Positions 51,025 to 59,509 of a stretch of DNA of 64,000 nucleotides are shown piece after piece. Position numbers and translations under genes: made by a program. How positions within the stretch are numbered: the stretch's first letter is position 1; every line of letters begins with the position of its first letter. This DNA comes from Sternotherus odoratus (lineage: Eukaryota > Chordata > Testudines > Kinosternidae). The stretch is taken from the NCBI GenBank assembly GCA_032164245.1, contig JAVMKO010000001.1, forward strand, positions 81,465,892-81,529,891, in the 5' to 3' direction. The notes beneath the pieces were generated by a model. It was not told the DNA's origin, did no database searches, and saw only the letters and a list, made by a program, of their open reading frames with translations.

Positions 51025-51456
51025 GTCGAGGGACGATCAGGAGCAGGTTCAGGGATAAGTCCATTGGGGACTTGCAGGGGTGAGTCTGCTTCGGGGACCG
51101 GCACAGAAGCGGTGCATCGAGAGGGGCCCCGTTTTGACCGGTGGCCGCTCGTGGGCCGGTTCACCGTTCAGATTGCCTTTTTGCGCCAACGGAGAGGCTT
51201 TGAAAACAACCGTGGGGAAAGGGAGGGAAACTCCAGCCAGTCTCCGGAAAGGCAAGTATAAGAGGGTCTCTGGGAGGGATCTTCTCGTTGGAGTGACTGA
51301 TTGTGTGTGTGACTAAGTGAATGGCCATTACGGTTCCTGTTGTCAGCCGTTGGAACGTCCGGTGACACAGGCTAGTGGCGATTGAGAGTAAACCTCAACC
51401 CTCCCACCAACCGACTCCCCCATCCTCTATAGTCGGTTGGGAACCCGTCTTCCCTA

Positions 51457-54024
51457 TTGTGTCTGTTTTATCTGTTCTATCTGGGTGGAGAGGTAGATAA
51501 GAAAAGTAAAGACAGCTGTAAAGTCAGGCTAGTGAGGGTGCCCCAAGACCTAGTTTGCAAAATGGGAGGAAGCGGATCCAAGGAAGACCGCAAAACACCT
51601 CTAACTTGCATGTTAGAGCATTTTGGAGAATTCAAAAAGCGTATTCCCACCGGCAGCCGCAAGGCCGGATTGTTAAAGAAATTTTGTGAAAAAGACTGGC
51701 CGGCATTTCCAATTCAGCCCACGTGGCCAGCCATAGGGACTTTGGACATGGATATTATTAGAGATATCCTCAATTTCACAGGACACCAACACCCCGATCA
51801 GTACCCTTATATATCTGCATGGTTTGATATAGTGGAGGAGAATCCATCTTGGTTACAAAGATACACCAAATGCCTAGTCCTTCGCACACGTTCACAGAGG
51901 AGACTCAGGGGAACCCCGGAGGAATCGAAACCTATCTATCCAAGCCTCCCAGACGATGAGCCACTAGCCCCACCCCCTTACATGCCGCTACCCGTAGTCC
52001 CGGCCGCCCCGCTCGAGCCTATGCCTATACCGCCAGCACCAACAGTCCCGCCGCCAAGCGTAGCAGGCATGTCCGTCTCAAATTCACCAACTGACTCCGG
52101 TCGGTTAGGTTTACAGCAACTTGAAGAAAGTGTGGTGAAACTTCAGCCACTTTTAACTCCCGAAAGAAAAACTAAGGATCATGATTCTAATCAAGATAAT
52201 AGAAAAACGCACTTAAAACCCTGTGAAACAAAAAATAGTTCTAAGAAAAGATTTGAGTTATCTGAAATTGCAAAGAAAGAAAAGGGTGGTTTTGATTCAG
52301 AAAGTGTAGAAGAAGGCCGCTCAAATACTTCAAAAAGTCCAGAAGTCATTACTTTGGTGAACAATATTTCTAATTATCATAATGATTATAGCTGCCAGAA
52401 GAGAAAGAGGATAGAGTCAGATGAAGAACTAATAAGTAATGTTCAGAAATTACAGCTATACAGCTGTCAAAGAATAATACCAATGTCTGGTAAAAATGTT
52501 TGGCATTATAAATCATGTGCTAGAACTTCTGAATGGTGTCATAAAAATCATGTGTCTGCCCTAGAAGACAAGACTTCAACTTCTGGTTTTCAAGAATGCT
52601 CATATGAAGACAATACTGAAGCTGTAAGAGAGATGGTTTTACCTCCTAACACCAGGCAATTAGATCTAAAAATGTTGGAGGCAGAAAATATCAAAGAACC
52701 AGTATGTAAAATAATAGTAAATTCCAATACTAAATATCTGATTTTTATTAGAATGCTGGAGTCTTCATCATTGGATATTCGTGGGTCTTTAACAGTCACC
52801 TGTAATAATAATCCAAAGTCACTGATGGATAATAGTCCCATTGGTTCTCAGTCTGAAGGTATTCCTGAAGCTCAGGTGACCTTAGATGTAGTAATAGAAC
52901 AAAAACCAAAATTAGGCTTCCCCGACTTGAACCAATCTTCTACACTGTATGTAGGAGTAGGAGAAGGTATTGCAGTTGGTGTCTTAACCCAGACCATCGG
53001 TAGCTGGCCGCGACCAGTAGCATACTTCTCTAAGCAACTAGATACTGTAATACAAGGATGGCCACCCTGCCTACGTGCCGTAGCTGCAGCTGCCCTTCTT
53101 GCTGAAGAGGCAAGTAAACTCACCCTAGGACAACCAATCTCCTTAAAGTGCCCACATGCTGTGGTCACCCTAATGGAACATAGGGGCCATCATTGGATGA
53201 CAAACACCAAACTCCTCAAGTATGAAAGTATATTAGTAGACAATCCTTCTGTTACCATCTCTGTCTGTTCCACCCTTAATCCTGCAACTATACTGCCAGT
53301 AGAAGAAGATCCCACAGAAAAACATAATTGTCTTCAAGTCATGGAAGAAGTCTATTCTAGCCGACCTGACCTACTGGATACACCTTTAGCCACACCTGAC
53401 TCTGTCCTTTTCACCGATGGTAGTAGTTTTATTGATCAAGGTCAACGTTTGGCAGGGTATGCCATAGTCAATGATCAAGGCACTATCTGTGAAGCAAAGG
53501 CACTTCCCCCTGGCACCTCCGCCCAGAAGGCTGAACTGGTCGCCCTCCGCCGAGCACTTGAACTAGCAACAGGGCAAAAGGTCAATGTCTACACTGACTC
53601 AAAATATGCCTTCCTAACACTCCATGCCCATGGTGCCATATACAGGGAAAGAGGACTTCTGACTTCAAACGGACAGAAAATAAAGCATGCAGACGAAATC
53701 CTAGCCCTTCTTGATGCTGTTTGGATGCCCAAACAAGTTGCTGTAATGCACTGCAAAGGACACCAACATGGTGAGGATCCTGTCGCAAAAGGAAACCGAC
53801 AGGCAGATGAAGAAGCAAGGAATGCAGCGCGTCAGCAATCTCCAGCTATTCATATCCAGCACCTCAACGTGGCTGAAATGATTCCTGCTGAAGTACACTA
53901 CACTGCACAAGAACAACTTTGGGCTGAACAGGAAAAAGGAGTAAAGCGATCAGGTTTATATGTTTTGCCAAATAATAAAATCTTCCTGCCCGCAGTGGTA
54001 GCTTGGGAATTGATTCAGGAATGA
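51457..54024 (+). CDS. Chimeric gag - foreign segment - pol open frame
   Basis: One 855-codon frame joins three unlike parts. Codons 1-35 are an in-frame leader. From the ATG at 51562 come about 180 codons of matrix-like gag. About 265 codons of unrecognised, non-retroviral sequence follow. The rest, from about residue 485, is the RT connection region ('LGFPDL'), RNase H, and the start of integrase. It ends at a TGA (54022-54024); the same frame continues as integrase beyond it. Because gag and pol are normally separated by a stop, protease and RT, this join comes from deletion and replacement rather than normal readthrough. The product would be membrane-targeted if its N-terminal Gly is myristoylated; whether it is made is unknown. 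Confidence 0.85.
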   Translation: MCLFYLFYLGGEVDKKSKDSCKVRLVRVPQDLVCKMGGSGSKEDRKTPLTCMLEHFGEFKKRIPTGSRKAGLLKKFCEKDWPAFPIQPTWPAIGTLDMDIIRDILNFTGHQHPDQYPYISAWFDIVEENPSWLQRYTKCLVLRTRSQRRLRGTPEESKPIYPSLPDDEPLAPPPYMPLPVVPAAPLEPMPIPPAPTVPPPSVAGMSVSNSPTDSGRLGLQQLEESVVKLQPLLTPERKTKDHDSNQDNRKTHLKPCETKNSSKKRFELSEIAKKEKGGFDSESVEEGRSNTSKSPEVITLVNNISNYHNDYSCQKRKRIESDEELISNVQKLQLYSCQRIIPMSGKNVWHYKSCARTSEWCHKNHVSALEDKTSTSGFQECSYEDNTEAVREMVLPPNTRQLDLKMLEAENIKEPVCKIIVNSNTKYLIFIRMLESSSLDIRGSLTVTCNNNPKSLMDNSPIGSQSEGIPEAQVTLDVVIEQKPKLGFPDLNQSSTLYVGVGEGIAVGVLTQTIGSWPRPVAYFSKQLDTVIQGWPPCLRAVAAAALLAEEASKLTLGQPISLKCPHAVVTLMEHRGHHWMTNTKLLKYESILVDNPSVTISVCSTLNPATILPVEEDPTEKHNCLQVMEEVYSSRPDLLDTPLATPDSVLFTDGSSFIDQGQRLAGYAIVNDQGTICEAKALPPGTSAQKAELVALRRALELATGQKVNVYTDSKYAFLTLHAHGAIYRERGLLTSNGQKIKHADEILALLDAVWMPKQVAVMHCKGHQHGEDPVAKGNRQADEEARNAARQQSPAIHIQHLNVAEMIPAEVHYTAQEQLWAEQEKGVKRSGLYVLPNNKIFLPAVVAWELIQE
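51562..52104 (+). pseudogene. Truncated gag: matrix and p12-like region
   Basis: Starts MGGSGSK, a myristoylation-type N-terminus (Gly2, Ser/Lys following), as in gammaretroviral matrix. Conserved-looking matrix text includes 'CEKDWPAFPIQPTWP' and 'GHQHPDQYPYISAWFD'. A proline-rich stretch follows with a PPPY late-domain motif (51970-51981) that would recruit NEDD4-type ligases. Capsid (no major homology region) and the CCHC zinc knuckle of nucleocapsid are missing. This part is GC-richer than the next segment, and the change comes close to 52105. Confidence 0.85.
52105..52905 (+). other. Captured non-retroviral (probably cellular) coding segment, in frame
   Basis: About 265 codons without stop, AT-rich, with Lys/Ser/Asn/Glu-rich text unlike any retroviral domain. 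Short landmarks: 'HLKPCETKNSSKKRFELS', 'CQKRKRIESDEELI', 'QLYSCQRIIPMSGKNVWH', 'EPVCKIIVNSNTKYLIF' and 'SSLDIRGSLTVTCNNN'. It has the look of an intrinsically disordered, nuclear-type cellular protein with a basic KRKR patch. No capsid, zinc-knuckle, protease or RT motif occurs. It replaces those regions exactly where an acutely transforming retrovirus carries a captured gene, and the open frame shows it came from spliced or single-exon sequence. I do not recognise the donor gene. Boundaries are good to about 20 bases, judged from the composition change on the left and re-entry into pol on the right. Confidence 0.7.
52906..54024 (+). pseudogene. pol part 1: RT connection, RNase H, integrase N-terminus
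   Basis: Re-enters pol after the polymerase palm, so the YxDD active site is absent. The connection region reads 'RPVAYFSKQLD' and 'GWPPCLRAVAAAALL'. RNase H keeps all four acidic catalytic positions: Asp at 53416 (TDGSS), Glu at 53533 (KAELVAL), Asp at 53596 (YTDSKYA) and Asp at 53806 (RQADEEA). A helix-C-like region and 'MHCKGHQHGEDP' are present. The frame enters the integrase N-terminal region and ends at TGA 54022-54024, one codon before the expected zinc-binding His ('HQQTHLG'). Confidence 0.9.
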
Positions 54025-55116
54025 CACCAACAGACCCATTTAGGTAGCACTAATCTGACTGAACTCCTAGACCGTGAACTGTACATAAATGGTCTACATT
54101 CACTCACCAGACGTGCTGCCCTACGTTGTCAAACCTGTGCAAAACATAATCCTCGTGTAGGACCTCTTCGACCACCTGGAGTCTAGCATATAGGATATAG
54201 TCCGATGGAATCACTAGTTGTGGACTTCACTGAAATGCCAAAGTCTGGAAAATTTAAGTACCTGCTTGTAGCGGTTTGCACATATTCCGGCTGGGTTGAG
54301 GCATGGCCTACCACTAATGAAAAGGCTGAGCAAGTTACTAAGGCCCTGCTCCGAGATGTAATCCCCCGATTTGGACTCCCATTACACATTGGAAGTGATA
54401 ATGGTCCCGCTTTTGTTCATAAAATCATCCGCTCCTTGTCAACACTTTTGGGCATCACTTGGAAACTCCACTGTGCATATTACCCACAAGCATCAGGAAA
54501 AATTAAAAGAGTAAATAGAACTCTAAAAATTATTGTGGGGAAAATCTGTCAGGAAACCGGCTTATCATGGATTGTAGCTTTGCCTATGGCATTGCGCAAA
54601 ATTCGATGCACACCTACACGATCTTCAAAGCTCTCACCCTATGAGCTAGTGTTTGGCCGACCACCGCTAGGGGTCCACCACTTGAAAGGGGATACTTACC
54701 TTCTGGGAAAGCAAGATCTTATTAGAGAAGTTCAGCTCCTAAGCAAAGTGTTAGCTCAATTATCCACCTACGTTAGTGAGCTCAAGTTCCCTTTCCCTGT
54801 CACTGCTCTGCACCCTTTCTCCCCAGGAGATACTGTATGGCTCAAGGATTGGAAAATTAATCCTTTGGGACCTAAATGGAAGGGTCCCTATATTATTCTC
54901 CTTACCACTCCCACTGCTGTTAAATTAGCCCGTGTTAAGCCTTGGATTCATTATACCCGTGTCAAGTCTGATCACACATCGCCTCCCCCTAACTGGCAAG
55001 TTTCTGTAAAGAGCTCCAACCCTCTGCAAATCGTCTTCCGCAAACCAGCCCAACCACCTGGTCAGCAAGATGCTCAACCTACCTCTTGTGAGTCAGGTGA
55101 CCAAGCACCACTCTGA
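54025..55116 (+). pseudogene. pol part 2: integrase, inactivated
   Basis: Same frame as part 1, after the TGA. 54025-54183 holds the HHCC zinc-binding region ('HQQTHLG', 'CQTCAKH'), then a second in-frame stop, TAG at 54184-54186. From 54205 the catalytic core is open: first Asp at 54223 (VVDFTE) and second Asp at 54397 (GSDNGP). At the third catalytic position, 35 residues further on (54505-54507), the usual Glu is Lys. The C-terminal domain ends with 'GPKWKGPYIILLTTP' and 'VKPWIHYTRVK'. The stop at 55114-55116 is followed by no env. As an integrase this copy is dead in three independent ways. Confidence 0.9.
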
Positions 55117-55442
55117 AAACCTGCACTACTGTATGATAATGTATTCCTTAGAAAATCTTATTCACCTGTTGCCCCAAAACGTTACTGTAATGTTTCTCAG
55201 GAAAAAGGGGCAGAGGTGGGTTTGTTTAATGTGTGTGAAGTATACTATTTTTGATATTTTTGTTTATAATAAGTTCTCCTATTCAACCTTATCTTAATGT
55301 GTTATATATTCTGTATGTCTGAAAAGTAGTTTAGATCCTGTAATCTGTTATGGTCCAACAGAATAATGTTAATGTTCAAAAATTCACCAATAACTGGTAA
55401 TAATAATGTTTAGAGTGTTGCTAGTTTGCAATAACTAGCAAC
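55117..55442 (+). other. Provirus 3' internal region without env
   Basis: About 325 bp between the end of pol and the polypurine tract. No envelope motifs (no furin site, CXXC, CKS17-like or transmembrane segment) are visible. A 75-codon frame (55070-55297) has no recognisable homology. Either env was deleted or this lineage spread without it. Confidence 0.7.
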
Positions 55443-55458
55443 AAGAAAAAGGAGGGAA
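55443..55458 (+). promoter_or_regulatory. Polypurine tract (plus-strand primer)
   Basis: AAGAAAAAGGAGGGAA abuts the TG of the 3' LTR, as required for plus-strand priming. Confidence 0.9.
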
Positions 55459-56000
55459 TGTGAGGGTTGAAGAAAGCAAATAATGATAAATGTTGATGCA
55501 GATATGTAAAGATCAAAATATAAGATCTCCATTAGGGAAAATGATAGACAGTTATAGTTATTGTTTGATGTTAATGTTTATAAGGTTATGAAAATGTTTT
55601 GAATCAATCATGTAACAATTGGTTTTGCACATTTATACGATCATTACCTCAACAAAGTAATATGCTGCTATTGCATGTTCTGTGCACAAGCAATGCAACA
55701 ATCCTGCAAAAAGGGCGCGAAATCTGTCCAATCACGCTGTTCCTACCACGTGCCTGCTCCACGTGAGTAGTCTAAATCTGCCTAGCAATATGGGATAGCC
55801 AATCATGTAACACATAAAGAAACTGCGTAGTTAACCAAGACTATAAAACTGTAAGTTAAGCGTGGTTGGTGTGGCAGTTTCTTCACGCTTTTGGGCGGCT
55901 GCCACCTCGGCCGAATAAACACGTTTTGTTTTGAGCCTCATTGGTCTCCTTGAACTTTATTACCGATCTCCCTCAATAGCCTAGCGAACATCCCGCTACA
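55459..56000 (+). repeat. 3' LTR
   Basis: 542 bp, same length as the 5' LTR and identical wherever I compared it (whole length read by eye). TATA at 55842-55848 and AATAAA at 55914-55919. It could act as a promoter facing EIF3D. CCGT follows at 56001-56004. Confidence 0.95.
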
Positions 56001-56054
56001 CCGTCTTGTGCCTCTTACATAATTATATGCTACCCCATTACCACAACACCACAG

Positions 56055-56333
56055 TTTTGGGGCTTGTCTTCACTAAAGCGGGGAGGGATCAATCTTTGGG
56101 CGATCGATTTATCGCGTCTCATCAAGATGCGATAAATCGATCGCCAGCAGCTCCCCTGTCGACTCTGGAAGTCCGGCTTTCCAAAAGGTGCAAGCTGGAG
56201 TCGACGGGGGAGCGCGCCGCCGACTGCCGCTGCCGTGAGGACGGCAGGGAAGTCGGCTGTAGATATGCGGAATTCAGCTATGTTATTCATGTATCTACAG
56301 CCGATCTCCCCCCCCTAGTGAAGCCCAGCCCTT
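56055..56333. mobile_element. MITE with internal 17-bp perfect hairpin
   Basis: Ends 'ggggcttgtcttcacta' and 'tagtgaagcccagccc' are inverted repeats. Inside, GGCGATCGATTTATCGC (56099-56115) pairs perfectly with 56129-56145 across a 13-nt loop. A second palindromic pair, GTCGACTC / GAGTCGAC, lies at about 56158 and 56192. No coding potential. It starts 55 bp after the provirus. Confidence 0.65.
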
Positions 56334-56797
56334 GATGTAGTTCTCCTCCCAATGCCCCTATGAGGCAGGGGAGTGCTATTATCCACAATGCACAGATGGG
56401 GAACTGAGACACAGAGAGGATACAGCTCACATTCTCAAATATATTTAGGCTTCTAACAGGAAGTTCCCAAATCATTTGGAGAAGTGGAGCACTGGGTAAA
56501 CAGATCAGCACATGTGGTGATAGAGTTATACCTTCTGCAAGAACAGATGAGACTTTAGATTTCCTTGGTACTGCAAGATATGTAACCACAATAACTTGGC
56601 AGCAGGAAAAACGTAGGTTATAGTGGAACCCAAGCGACATTCATCATGCACAATGGACTCTTTCAGTTCCACATTCTCTCATTTGGGTTATATTATTACT
56701 CCAGGGGGACTTCTCTGCCACTGTGTGGGCACAGAATTCATGTCCCTCACAGATTTCTTTGCTTCCCCACAGAAAAATGACTTTCTGACAGGGAAAC

Positions 56798-57290
56798 TGT
56801 CATGGAGTCCCCGGGCGATGCTCTGGCACTGCTCCCTATGAAGCCAGTAAGGGCTCTGGGGGAAGCCTCCTCTTTGTGAACAGACTGTCTCCAGGGCAAG
56901 GAGCACCTACCTGGAGCTGACCTCAGAGCATTCAGCATCCTCTTCTGCTCCATTAGCCTCCCACAGCGATCCCACACAGGTGGGTCTCCAGGGAAACCAG
57001 AGGGCCCTGCACTCCAACACCACAGTCAGACGTCACTCTCAGCCAGCCAGTAAAACCGAAGGTTTATTATAGACAACAGGAACATGATCTTAAACAGAGC
57101 TTCTAGGTACAGAGAACAGGACCCCTCAGTCAGGTCCATCTGTGCCTCCCTGCATTTCCCCAGACAGCTCCAGACTGACTCACTCCAGCCCGTCCTCCCC
57201 TTTTCCTTTGTCTCTTTCCCCGGGCCAGGAGGTCACCTGATCCCTTCGTTCTTCAACACTTTTAGCTAGCACCTTGCAGGGGGGAAGGGA
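56798..57290 (-). mobile_element. Partial LTR related to family A
   Basis: Begins TGTCATGGAG and follows the 18.7-kb LTR in order: 'gggcgatgctctggcactgc', 'gctgacctcagagcattcag', 'cactctcagccagccag', 'gaaggtttattatagac' (minus-strand AATAAA). Similarity fades near 57240-57290, so the copy is truncated or interrupted. Confidence 0.6.
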
Positions 57291-57455
57291 TCGTTGTCCA
57301 GGATGGGTTGTAGATCACTGATGATGCGTTGGAGAGGTTTTAACTGAGGACTGTAGGTGATGGCCAGTGGTGTTCTGTTGTTTCAATTCTTGGGCTTGTC
57401 TTGCAGCAGGAGGCTTCTGGGTACATGCCTGGCTCTGTTGATCTGTTTCCAAATC
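57291..57455 (-). pseudogene. Retroelement fragment, possibly Penelope-like
   Basis: The minus strand encodes 'NRARHVPRSLLLQDKPKN', a stop, then 'TPLAITYSPQLKPLQRII' and 'SDLQPILDND'. This resembles the segment between reverse transcriptase and the C-terminal nuclease in Penelope-like elements. It is a broken fragment; class is uncertain. Confidence 0.35.
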
Positions 57456-57459
57456 TGTA

Positions 57460-57620
57460 GGAAGCATCCCGCAGCTCCCATTGGCTGGGAATGACGAACT
57501 GCAGCCACTGGGAGCTGCAAGTGACCGAACCTACGGACACTCCGGTAAACAAAGCATCTTGTGGCCAGGCAGGGGCTTACCCTGCACAAGCTGCAGAACA
57601 AGTTTGGGAACCCCGACATA
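57460..57620. repeat. hAT-type repeat fragment
   Basis: 'gcagctcccattggctggga', 'gggagctgcaagtgaccg' and 'caggcaggggcttaccctg' match the interior of reptilian hAT elements of the CAGGGATCGGCAACC type in reverse order. The right end 'gtttgggaacccc' is hAT-like, but no duplication was found. Confidence 0.45.
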
Positions 57621-58970
57621 GATAAACACAATACATTGGGAAAGCATCCACATGCCTTTTGTAAAGGGAAATCATACCTCACCAATTTATTAGAATTTTT
57701 GAGGGTGTCAACAAGCATGTGGACAGGACTAATCCAGTGTATGTAGTGTACTTGGACTTTCAGAAAGCCTTTGACAAGGTCTCTCATCAAAGGCTGTTAA
57801 GCAAACTAAGCAGTTATGGGATAAAAGGGAAGGTGCTCTCATGGATCAGTAACTGGTTAAAAAGGCAGGAAACAAAAAGGGTAGGAATAAATGGTCAGTT
57901 TTCAGAAGGGAGAGAGGAGAGTCCCCCAAGGATCTGTACTGGGGCCAGTGCTGTTCAACATAACTGTAAATTATCTGAAAAAGAGGGTGAACAGAAAGGT
58001 GCCAAAATTTGAAGATGATACAAAATTACTCAAGAAAGCTAAGTTCAAAGCTGACTGCAAAGCATTACACATGGATCTCACTACACTGGGTGACTGGGCA
58101 ACAAAATGGCAGATGAAAATCAGTGGAAAGTATTAAAAAAAATACATTAAAAAACACATTAAAAAAAATAATCCCAACTATTCGTACAAAATGGGATCTA
58201 AATTACCTGTTACCATTCAAGAAAGAGATCTTGGAGTCATTGTGGATAATTGTCTGAAAATATCTGCTCATTGTGCAGTGGCAGTCAAAAGAGTTAAAGT
58301 TAGGATGCATTACAAAAGGGATAGAAAATAAAACAGAAGATACTATAATGCCACTATTTAACTCCATGATATGCCCATACTTTAAACACTGTGTGCGGTT
58401 CTGGTCACATCTGACAAGAGATATATTAAAATTGGAAAAGGTACAGAGAAGGGCAATCAAAATTATTAGAAATATGAAACAGTTTCCATATGAGGAGAGA
58501 TTTAAAAGACAGGAACTGTTCATCTGAGAAGAGACAACTAAGGTGGGAAATGATAGAGTTCTATAAAATCATTAACGATGTGGAGAAATTAAATAAGGAA
58601 GTGTTATTTACCCCTTTACAGAACACAACTACTAGAATATGAAACTAATAGGTGGCAGGTTTAAAAAAACACCATAAGTACTTCTTCACACAATGCACGG
58701 GCAACCTGTGGAAGTTATTGCCATGGGATGCTGTGAAGACCAAAAGTACAACTGGGCTCAAAAAATAATTAGATAAGTTCATGGCTATTAGCCAAGATGT
58801 TCCAGGTATCCCTAAATGTCCAACTGCTAGAAGGTGGGACTGGACTGGGGGACACTCAAAATTGCCCTGCTCATTCCCTCTGAAGCATCCAGCTTTGGCC
58901 ACTGCAGGCGCCAGGATACTGGGCTAGATGGACCATTGGTCTGACCTAGTATGGCCATTTTTACCAATAT
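57621..58970 (+). pseudogene. CR1/L3-type LINE, RT C-terminal half and 3' end
   Basis: 57719-58012 encodes the RT palm start 'YVVYLDFQKAFDKVSHQRLL', then 'SYGIKGKVLSWISNWL'. The next block, 'PQGSVLGPVLFNI', is in another frame (57891-58136), showing a frameshift near 57920. The Asp-Asp motif block appears as 'KFEDDTKL'. Later text 'FKHCVRFWSH' and 'RAIKIIRNMK' belongs to the C-terminal part. The 3' end 'gctagatggaccattggtc' + 'tgacctagtatggccattt' is the CR1/L3 terminus. Several frameshifts and stops: dead copy. Confidence 0.75.
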
Positions 58971-59509
58971 CTCCACTTTATAGATGAGAGAAACTACAAG
59001 GCCACCCATGACACACCCCAATTAACAAATTCCTGTGGCAATTCAGGTCCCAGCACTGCGGGAGTTCACTTTGAGATAAAGAACATCCCCTCTTCTTTTC
59101 TTGGGCTGAAGCTCTCTGTGTTTGCGGTCCTCCAACGGAGCCCACGTTGCAGGACAGACAAGCGGGGCGGAGAAGATTGTTTTCTGCTGAGCAATGCCCT
59201 GCAATGACACTGCCCGCGGGCAGCATGGCCTAGCTCTGAGGCACAAAGATGTGGTGGCACTACAGTTATGAGGCCTTAGCTCAGGCCCTTGCCCCCAAGA
59301 GCTTGGGGCCTAGCTTCGCCTTCCCAGAGAGCATGGACCAGAGCAGCCTCCTCCCCCTCCAGCCTCACCACATTGCAGGGCTAGCCTGGGCCGCAGGAAG
59401 GGAAGCAAGGCATTGTGGGACACTGGGGGATATACTGGGCACAGGGTAGGGCATGGCTCGGGGCATTGTAAGATGGTGATGACACGCAGTGCACTGTAGG
59501 AAACTGGGG
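58971..59509. other. Upstream flank of EIF3D promoter
   Basis: No repeat or gene was confidently identified between the LINE end and the CpG island. 'cattgtgggacactgggg' and 'cactgtaggaaactgggg' are imperfect tandem copies near 59410 and 59497. Confidence 0.5.

Larger units (their letters stand above)
50460..56000 (+). mobile_element. Young defective gammaretrovirus-like provirus with an in-frame non-retroviral insert
   Basis: 5,541 bp, complete at both ends: 5' LTR, tRNA-Pro-type primer site, gag start, foreign segment, partial pol, polypurine tract, 3' LTR. The flanking direct repeat CCGT (50456-50459 and 56001-56004) is a 4-bp duplication as made by gammaretroviral integrases. Much of gag, all of protease, the RT polymerase domain and env are absent, so it cannot replicate alone. 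By my reading the two LTRs are identical over 542 bp, which indicates a recent insertion. It lies in the same orientation as both host genes, about 3.8 kb upstream of the EIF3D CpG-island promoter. Confidence 0.95.

Noticed and set aside
52105..52905. Possibility that the middle segment is capsid/nucleocapsid or protease
   Set aside because: No capsid major homology region, no CCHC zinc knuckle and no D-S/T-G protease triad. The Cys and His residues present do not have zinc-knuckle spacing.
55070..55297. 75-codon frame after pol as an env remnant
   Set aside because: No envelope hallmark and only 325 bp are available before the polypurine tract.
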